Source: Pollenia angustigena
Lineage: Eukaryota > Arthropoda > Insecta > Diptera > Polleniidae
Assembly: GCA_930367215.1 (NCBI GenBank)
Contig: OV884056.1
Coordinates: forward strand, 234,537,127 to 234,601,126
DNA: 64,000 nt
Direction of reading: 5' to 3'
Shown here piece after piece: positions 57,121 to 64,000 of this stretch. Below the pieces are notes generated by a model. The model was not told the DNA's origin, searched no databases, and saw only the letters and a program-made list of their open reading frames with translations. The position numbers and the translations under genes are program-made. Numbering within the stretch: position 1 is the first letter of the stretch; each line of letters begins with the position of its first letter.

Positions 57121-57290
57121 ATGTATTCAAAATGATTTCTTATTTTCTTTTGTGCAGGGGCTCGCTGTGAAGGAAGTTTTTTTTTGTATATTGCTATGTA
57201 TAAACTTCAAAAAGGGCCTTCAGATTACTCAAAAATAGTGCAGGGTACCACACAATCGGGGTGGCGCAACTATACTTTCGTACTTGTTTG
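57121..57290 (+). repeat. 3' terminus of the Helitron/Helentron remnant
   Basis: It ends gtgcagggtaccacacaatc, ggggtggcgcaactatactt, tcgtacttgtttg. The last 53 bp align without gaps to the 3' ends of the DINE-like elements, sharing the GTG.AGGGTA block and the ACTATACTTTC.TACTTGTTTG block. This links the helicase gene to the short repeats. Confidence 0.75.
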
Positions 57291-57292
57291 TA

Positions 57293-59015
57293 ATAGAAAA
57301 TATTTATTGCTGTAAAAATATATTTGATTAAATTTATAGCAATTTTATGGTATTGCATTTTCAATCAAAATAAATTGTTTTATAATATTTCAAATTGTTT
57401 ATGTTATTATTTCTACTGTTTTTCATTATTATTCTCCACTCCCAGAGATGCACAGCATAAATATTTATTATTTCCTGCAGTGATGAATATGATTATAATA
57501 TTGTTGAAATGCGAATTTTCGTATTAGAGCATTTATGTATACAAATTGATTTGTTTAAGCGAAACAGTGGAGGGTAAAAGTTTAGCAGTTGAATTTAGTT
57601 TAAAGCAATGCACAAAAAAATTAATATAAAATTTTGAACAAAGTAGTTTGCTGCAAACCAGGGCTTATTTAGAGGGTTGGGATATTTAGGTGTTAAATGA
57701 TGAAGAGTGGACTGTAGGTAGATACTTGAGGTTGCACCTAAATATGTGAGAAGGGTAGACAAACCCGTAGCTTGCTTTTAAGGTCGCTGGTTTGTGGAAT
57801 TTGATTGCTTTACTTTGTCTCAATGTTTTTATAATTCCTCACCAGGATGAGATATTATAAAAGCGGTAGATAAACTTGAGTACTGGGTTTAACAAAAAAC
57901 AGTTTAGGGTTAGAATTCAAAATATGGATATATTTTATTTGATCAGCTCACCGTTCAGTTGAAGGTTTTAATAAAAAGAAGTGAATCTTCATTTTCTTTT
58001 TTCTTACCAACTAACTTGGGTTTTACATTATTGGTATGCAATTTATAACAACTTTAACTTGTTAGGCGTTAACGTTAATAGATAATTCACAATAATTTTG
58101 AAAGGATTAATCGTTTCTCTTGATGTTATGACATTTATGTCTAAGGTTATACAAATTTTAAGACATTGGAATTCAAATATATGAGATAAAATTACAAAAA
58201 ATGAAAATATTGTTTAAAATAATTGATTTTAAACAAATTTTTTATTGAAAAAAGTAAATAAAAAAACCAGCACAGAATTTCAGGTAAAAATGGTACTAAA
58301 ATCTACTTAAAACAATCTCACTCTTTTCTTCATCGCAACTGTTTAAAATAAAAAATAAAGTTGTCGTTATAATAAACAATACGTATGTATGTATGTCATC
58401 AGCTACCAGCATCAATCCCATAATAATGATAATAAAATAAAACGAAACGAAACTACCAGACAGGCAGGCAAACAAACACTCATAATGTCGCCGCAGCCAT
58501 CAGCGAATAGATAAATACACAAATAGTAGACAAACAGTCAAATTACTAAGCGGACAGATAGATAGACACAAGTAAGTTGTTAAATAACAGTCAAAAACAT
58601 CACATAGACTAAACTACAGCAGCAAAAAATAGAATATTTATTGTATTTTGCTAATACGACTACAAAATTAATTTTTCACGCTTAGTTGGTTCCATTATAT
58701 TGTCCTATTTGAGAACAAATTTTCTAGCATTGAAAAAATCTCACTGTAGTAATTGGCACTATTGTTACTTTTTTTTTTTTTTAATATGAAGCAGAAAATT
58801 TATTTGTTTTTCAACCAAAAATTTTCAATAGAAAACAGATTTCATCAGAACAATTTTGTGGTTTAAAATATTCTTCAAAGCAATTGTTGTGACGAAAGGG
58901 TTGTTAGTTGTCTAGGCAAGCCCTGGAGGTCACATAGTGGAATACCAGTTACGACAACCTACAAACTTAAATTTACAACCTGGTCCACGATGGTGATCAA
59001 CAGGGAAACCTTAAA
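57293..59015. other. AT-rich non-coding stretch
   Basis: Contains tgtatgtatgtatg near 58383 and T/A runs. No gene or paired repeats were recognised. Confidence 0.4.
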
Positions 59016-59236
59016 TGAGGGGTATAAATGCAAAGACTGTAATGTCCACTTTTTTCACAAACGTAACTAATAATACCTCTAATGAATGCTTCCAATTAGT
59101 GAATATAACATTACCAGAAACACTTTTATCCCAAAAAAAAGTATGTTCAAAAATTAGGAATTGATGCAAAAACGGCGATAATCACAGTTTGTTAAGCTCT
59201 TTTTCTCTCAACTATTTGCAAAAATGCACGGTATTT

Positions 59237-60086
59237 TTATACCCTTCACCACAGGTGTAAAAGGGTATATATAAGTTTGTCATAACGTTTGTAATTTCCA
59301 CAATATTGATTTTAGACCCCATAAAGTATATATATTCTGGGTCCATATGAGAAGAGAAGTTGATTTAACGATGTCCGTCTGTCCGTCTGTCCGTCTTACG
59401 TTTGATATGTGTTTTCCGGATGATCCAGACATGATAGCGGCTAGGTTGTTTTACATTTATGTTACATACAGTCCACCATTTCTTGCTATTGAAATTCAGC
59501 AAGATCGGTCCACAAATGGCTTAGATATGACCAAAAAACCACGACTGCCTCTAATTTTTCCAAAAAATCCCTAGTGGTTGTTGTATTTTGATTACTTTTT
59601 TCTGTATATCTGGAGAACGGCAAGAGCCAAAGCTTTAAAATTAGGTACAAACATTTAGGTTATAAATATACACCATCCTACAAAATGTGGGCGGGATTGG
59701 AGAAGTAGGCGTGGTACCTCTCATACAAAAAGTATTAAAAATTGTATAAAAACCTGAATTTTTTGACTGTAATACGACCTATGGTTACGCCTTATATATC
59801 AGAAGATCGGAAATTTTTAATAGAAAATATTTTCTGAAAAACTCGGGAAAATTGGTTCAGATACGAAAAAGTTATGACCAAAATATAATATAAATATTTT
59901 TTTTTAGAATACCCATTTTCAGGAACCATAGATCTTCCCGAGTCCACGTTTTATAGCAAATAACTGGCAAATTTCTTCTTTAACACGTCGGTATATAAAT
60001 CTGTCAAATCGGTTAAGAAATAGCAGAGTTATGACCAAAATACTGAAATCCCAAAAATTACTCTTTTTTATAATTAAGATTGTTTT
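59237..60086 (+). repeat. DINE-1-like element, copy 1 of a tandem pair
   Basis: It starts tatacccttcaccacaggtg and taaaagggtatatataag, then ccataaagtatatatattct and a gtccgtctgtccgtctgtcc core at 59370-59395, the DINE-1/INE-1 layout. The 3' end is missing at the junction with the next copy. Confidence 0.8.
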
Positions 60087-60503
60087 TTATACCCTTCACC
60101 GAAGGTCCTACACCCTATAAAGTATATATATTCTGGGTCCTTATGCAAAGCGAAGTCCAAATCCGGTTGTCGTCTCTTCTTTCTATCCCCTCACCACCCC
60201 TTCGTATTTGTTTACATATACTAGCATAATGCCCAATATGATTTTCGATATTACCCTTCTTTATTATTTCATACATATTTAACGAAATAATTTTAACAAA
60301 TAGAAACTAAAAACGATTAAAAAAAAATATTTACCAGTTATCGCTTTTTAAATTTCAATTATGTATAATGAAGTTGTAAGTATTGTAAATATGTATGTAT
60401 ATGTATATGTAAAAATTATTTAGTTGCTCTCTATTCTACTCGCACAATGGTGAAGGGTATATAAGATTCGGCACAGCGGAATATAGCACTCTTACTTGTT
60501 TTT
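60087..60503 (+). repeat. DINE-1-like element, copy 2 of a tandem pair
   Basis: It restarts with ttatacccttcaccgaaggt and ccctataaagtatatatatt. It ends tggtgaagggtatataagat, tcggcacagcgga, atatagcactcttacttgtt, a complete DINE-type terminus. The microsatellite core is lost. Confidence 0.8.
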
Positions 60504-60986
60504 TCTTCTGTTTCTTTTTTGCAAAAAAAAAAACTAAAAAGAAATTAAAAAATCTAACAAATAATTTTTATTTATGAAACAGTTAGTTTTATTGTTCATT
60601 TTATAACTTTGTCATTAGTCGTAATTATGGAGCTAAGTTGTTATAAAGTTCCTCCAAATCAATCAATCAAGAAAAAACTAAGCCTTTGTTAAGTTTAAGA
60701 ATTTTAAAACTACTGATTTTTTTTTAAGTACTTGCCCCTGTAAAAAAGCAGCAATGTCCATTTGATTACAGCAAACACAGCAATCTCCAATTTAATTGTT
60801 ATAATTACCAGCAAACCGCTATATCGATTTGGTTGAAACTTGCGTCATATCTTCATCGTATTCTTATTTACTGAATAGCATGATATCCAATACATAAATA
60901 TGAATATACTTTGAGCTTGAGGTTTTTACTATTTGTTACGAAAACTATAAATGTGGACACGGCAGTCTTTGCATCTATACCCCTCA

Positions 60987-62452
60987 AATATGCAATTGCA
61001 TGTTTTTCTTTGTGCGACCGACCAATGAAGGCAACAACAATTTATTTTTTCCATTTTAGTGCTTTTTATGAATTTTGAGAACATTTAATTCCGTTTAGTT
61101 TTTTCTTTTTTAACTACAAACTTCATTGTGTTCGCCGATTTTGTCTAGTAAAAAACCGATCAGTTTTACAAAAACAAAATACACATAGGAAAAAAATAAC
61201 AAAAAGCCATCAAAATAATTTTACACACACAAGCTGCTCGTGCTGCGGTCGTTACTAAAATTGTTTGTTTGTTCATTTCTTTATCAATGTAAACAAAAAA
61301 GAAACATTAAAATATAATGTTTTCCTACAGTATCACTTCAATTAATGTTTCGCTCGTTCTTGAAAATAGTTAAAAACGGTATAAAGGGTTGTGTTCGTCT
61401 ACACAATCGCTAAGAAAATAGATATCGTCCTTGGGTGTATGAGCCGAACGCTAAATAATGTACTGTTTATTTTCGAACAATGGTTTTGTATCCTTGATTC
61501 TAAAATTTTATTTCAAAAACAAAAAATTGTTTCAAATCTATAAAGTTTTTGCTTCACCTTCAAAACAAAAAGCAAACATTATGAAAATACATGCGTTTAA
61601 TTGGAGTAGTGTTTATTGTCGTATAAACTGTGGCAATCAGCCGGAAGTAAAAAGCTAAGTTCCTGAATATGTTTCCATTTTTTTTTTAATTTTTATGATC
61701 TCCATGACAACTCTTGAAGCAATGTGTGTATAATATTATATTTTATGTAGGTAATTTTTATACTTATTGAAGTCACAAATTTAAAAATGTTGCGTTTGGT
61801 GCGTTATTGACTATAGTTGGTATTTAAGCCTTAATCAATTCATCACACAGGTATATTGATAAATTTAGACAAAAAGTCAAAAGTAGATTTTAAATTTAGA
61901 CAAAAAGTCAATCGATGGAAATATTTGGAAAGTAGCTCAAAAGGCCGTTTTATAAAAACAAAGTCGAACACAAAAGCATTTTAGGAAAATAAAACAAGGA
62001 AACCATTTGAAATTATTTTTATTTTTAAAAACATTCCATAAAACATAGCAAACATCCGCAAAAAATACTTTTATACATCCAACATACCTTAACATACCCC
62101 AGACAAAAAATTATATCTCAAGATCCGCGATAAAGAATTTAGAATCCAGCATTCTCCGAAAATATAGCAGATATAGTCATCTTTACCACCAGTCACCCTT
62201 CCAAATTCAACAAACTGCCATAAAAGTAAATGCTTTACAACCCTGTAGTTTTTCGTGGCAATTTACCCCAAAAGTGGCAGTACTATACACAGTAGACTGG
62301 TTATAAAACTTTCCACATTGATCATCAATCGGAAGACTGGTTCTAAAACTGTTGAAAATTTTACTGTCAGTTTGTGCTGGCACTTAGCTGTCTTTTTGTG
62401 TCGCAGATGGTGGATAGTAAAATGTATGTCATTGAGCATTTCGTTCATTTTA
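60987..62452. other. AT-rich non-coding stretch
   Basis: Nothing recognised. Frames at 61458-61658 and 62255-62572 carry no recognisable motif. Confidence 0.4.
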
Positions 62453-62482
62453 CGAGAGAGAGTGAGAGAGAGAGAGAGAGAA
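62453..62482. repeat. GA microsatellite
   Basis: An interrupted (GA)n tract of 30 bases. Confidence 0.9.
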
Positions 62483-62689
62483 ACAGAACGTATGACAACA
62501 CAATCAGAAAAGCAGATTTATGGTTGGTATAAGGAGACTGTTAAGGATAAGCCAAGAAGAACCGACTTATGAACTGTCTTTTTGTGGCCTCTTAGTGACA
62601 ATCTACATCCTCGTAGGACATCCCCTTGTTAAAGTGGCCGGCCATATGGCTAGCATTCGGACTGGTTGTGTCATAAAGGGGCTAGTATT

Positions 62690-62885
62690 ACAACCAGCCA
62701 GATGAACTACAGGGAAGACTTCGCCTAACACACAGTAGGCTCACACACCAACACTTGATATTAAAAGATTCACAACCTGTTTGCGTTTTCTGCAACAACG
62801 CAATATTAACAACAATTCATCTGCTAGTAGAATGTCAGGCTCTCTATAACACCCGATTAAGAATATGCAACTCGCACAGTATTAT
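62690..62885 (+). pseudogene. Non-LTR retrotransposon C-terminal zinc-knuckle fragment
   Basis: A plus-strand frame reads DELQGRLRLTHSRLTHQHLI, then PVCVFCNNAILTTIHLLVEC and QALYNTRLR. The C-X2-C-X8-H-X4-C knuckle after a 'RLTHSRLTH.HL' stretch is the C-terminal part of I/Jockey/R1-like polyproteins. It is cut at 62885 by the MITE, and sequence beyond 63375 (gatcacagaacggctttgtg) may be its continuation. The lineage differs from the intact element at 5444-8677. Confidence 0.75.
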
Positions 62886-63374
62886 ACACGTAGAGAAAAA
62901 ATATGTTTAAATACGGTCACCTCCAACCAAACTATTTTTAAAGAAAATTTTAAACATATTATGGCTAATATAACCATATAATTGTCAGCGACAACCATAT
63001 TAAGGTTAAATTAGTCCTCCATAAAGAAGCCACAATCATATTATGGTTGTCTATAAAAATGGTATAGTTAAATATGACAATAATTTGTTTTTAAATTTAC
63101 AATACTATTTTCCTCGTTTCCAAGAGCAACATACTATGGTTGAAAACCAACCATGTTGTTATAAGTGTTAAACATATTTTAGTTATTATTAACCATACCA
63201 TGTTCGAAGGCAACCATAAAATGATTGCGGCTTCTTGATGGAGGCCTTATTTAACCAAAATATGGTTATCGCTGACAAAAATATGGTTATAATAAACATA
63301 ATATGTTTAAAATTTTCTTTAAAAATAGTTTGGTTGGAGGTGACCATATTAACACATGTTTTTTCTCTGGGTGT
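62886..63374. mobile_element. 'ACAC..AGAGAAAA' element, copy 3 (489 bp)
   Basis: The left acacgtagagaaaaaatatg and inverted right end acacccagagaaaaaacatg extend into ~150-bp inverted arms sharing aactatttttaaagaaaatt and ggtgac(c)-type blocks, with accatattatggtt motifs inside. It interrupts the non-LTR fragment. Confidence 0.85.
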
Positions 63375-63797
63375 AGATCACAGAACGGCTTTGTGCAATT
63401 GCAAAAAAAACCGCATTAAATGAACAGCAACAAATACACTCACTTGCGGTCATACAATCAAACTTGCGCAACCACAAACATTCGCTGCTGGTTTGCAGTC
63501 ATTCAAATAATGCACATCGTGCTATGTTATTTATACAATCGTTAGCTTCGTTTTTTAATAAAGATGTTTGTGTGTTCGGTGCAACAATGATTGTTTTGGT
63601 AAAGAAAAAAAATACAAGCCAGAAATCAAGCAATTATTACTCATGAAGACATTCAGCAGTAACTATGTATGTAGTACAAGAAAAACAAATTGAAATTAAA
63701 CAAAACGCACATATGTAGGTACAAACAATTTCCATAGAAACAGACTTTTTTTCATCTTAAAAAGTACAGTAGTTCTGTATGTAGGTACAATGTATTC
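63375..63797. other. Non-coding stretch
   Basis: May start with remnants of the interrupted non-LTR fragment. Nothing else was recognised. Confidence 0.3.
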
Positions 63798-63888
63798 TTG
63801 TTATTGTTGTTAATTTTAACAAAGCGTCTCATCGCGTGGTTTATTGTTGTTATTGTTGTTAATGTTAACAAAGCGTCTCATCGAGTGG
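63798..63888. repeat. Tandem duplication, 42-bp units with 49-bp period
   Basis: Units 63798-63839 and 63847-63888 (ttgttattgttgttaat..ttaacaaagcgtctcatcg) differ at two bases. Confidence 0.9.
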
Positions 63889-64000
63889 ACAATGACAAGC
63901 AAGCAAAGCACTTTCAATAACAAACGCACACATGCAAAAATCAAATGTGTACGAAACGATGTAAAAACGCACATGTGTGCAAAATTTTGAACATGTAATA

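Larger units (their letters stand above)
59016..60986. mobile_element. TIR element with 'TGAGGGGTATA' ends, carrying DINE-like insertions
   Basis: The left tgaggggtataaatgcaaag and inverted right end tgaggggtatagatgcaaag continue to gactg..gtccac on both sides, about 36 bp. The interior contains two DINE-like copies. No transposase was seen. Superfamily and target duplication are unclear. Confidence 0.7.

Noticed and set aside
62255..62572. 105-codon plus-strand frame
   Set aside because: It runs through the GA microsatellite (Arg-Glu repeat) and has no other protein-like feature.

Overview
The window looks like AT-rich intergenic chromatin of a higher (brachyceran, probably calyptrate) fly. 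This rests on several short DINE-1/INE-1-like elements (Helentron-derived, with the 'tatacccttcacc ... gtccgtctgtccgtc' layout), DD41D-type mariner remnants, an RTE-clade and other insect non-LTR elements, and many short TIR elements. I see no rRNA, no intact tRNA, no CRISPR array and no securely recognisable host gene. Three small open frames might be host exons or unrecognised element genes: one open at the left edge (1-174), one at 20153-20358, and a 167-codon frame at 27988-28491.

Layout. 1-4.8 kb: possible terminal coding fragment, two DINE-like copies and a perfect palindromic MITE. 4.8-12.3 kb: a deep nest. A decayed Ty3/gypsy copy on the minus strand is interrupted by a hAT-like element (4823-10007), which holds a second hAT-like element (5321-9730), which holds a non-LTR retrotransposon with an uninterrupted 1077-codon endonuclease/reverse transcriptase frame plus a tRNA-Ser-like unit. 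13.1-14.2 kb: a non-autonomous hAT element with a perfect 8-bp target duplication. 16.0-19.2 kb: a TTAA-flanked MITE, a full-length but dead mariner and two MITEs. 23.5-26.6 kb: a TIR element holding a three-armed foldback unit, then a MITE with ~210-bp inverted arms.

27.9-33.5 kb: the 167-codon frame, then an RTE-type retrotransposon on the minus strand split inside its reverse transcriptase by a 1.75-kb foldback hAT element whose 8-bp duplication restores the frame exactly. 33.8-40.2 kb: pogo-like and other MITEs, a non-LTR 3' fragment, and a hAT copy inserted into the last bases of a palindromic MITE. 40.7-50 kb: a dispersed repeat with 49-bp direct repeats, an internally deleted mariner, a DINE-like copy and a decayed non-LTR fragment. 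50.2-52.7 kb: a MITE of the 'ACAC..AGAGAAAA' group carrying a DDE transposon with a 4-bp target duplication. 53.2-54.2 kb: a transposase pseudogene with a Transib/RAG1-like C-terminal core. 56.1-57.3 kb: a Helitron helicase remnant whose 3' terminus matches the ends of the DINE-like repeats. 59-63.4 kb: a TIR element holding two DINE-like copies, a non-LTR zinc-knuckle fragment and another 'ACAC' MITE.

How the parts relate. The window is mainly a record of transposition. Non-autonomous elements outnumber coding ones, and several insertions can be ordered because target duplications and interrupted frames are still readable. The Helitron helicase remnant is the plausible autonomous relative of the DINE-like repeats. 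Only the non-LTR frame at 5444-8677 still looks able to encode its protein.
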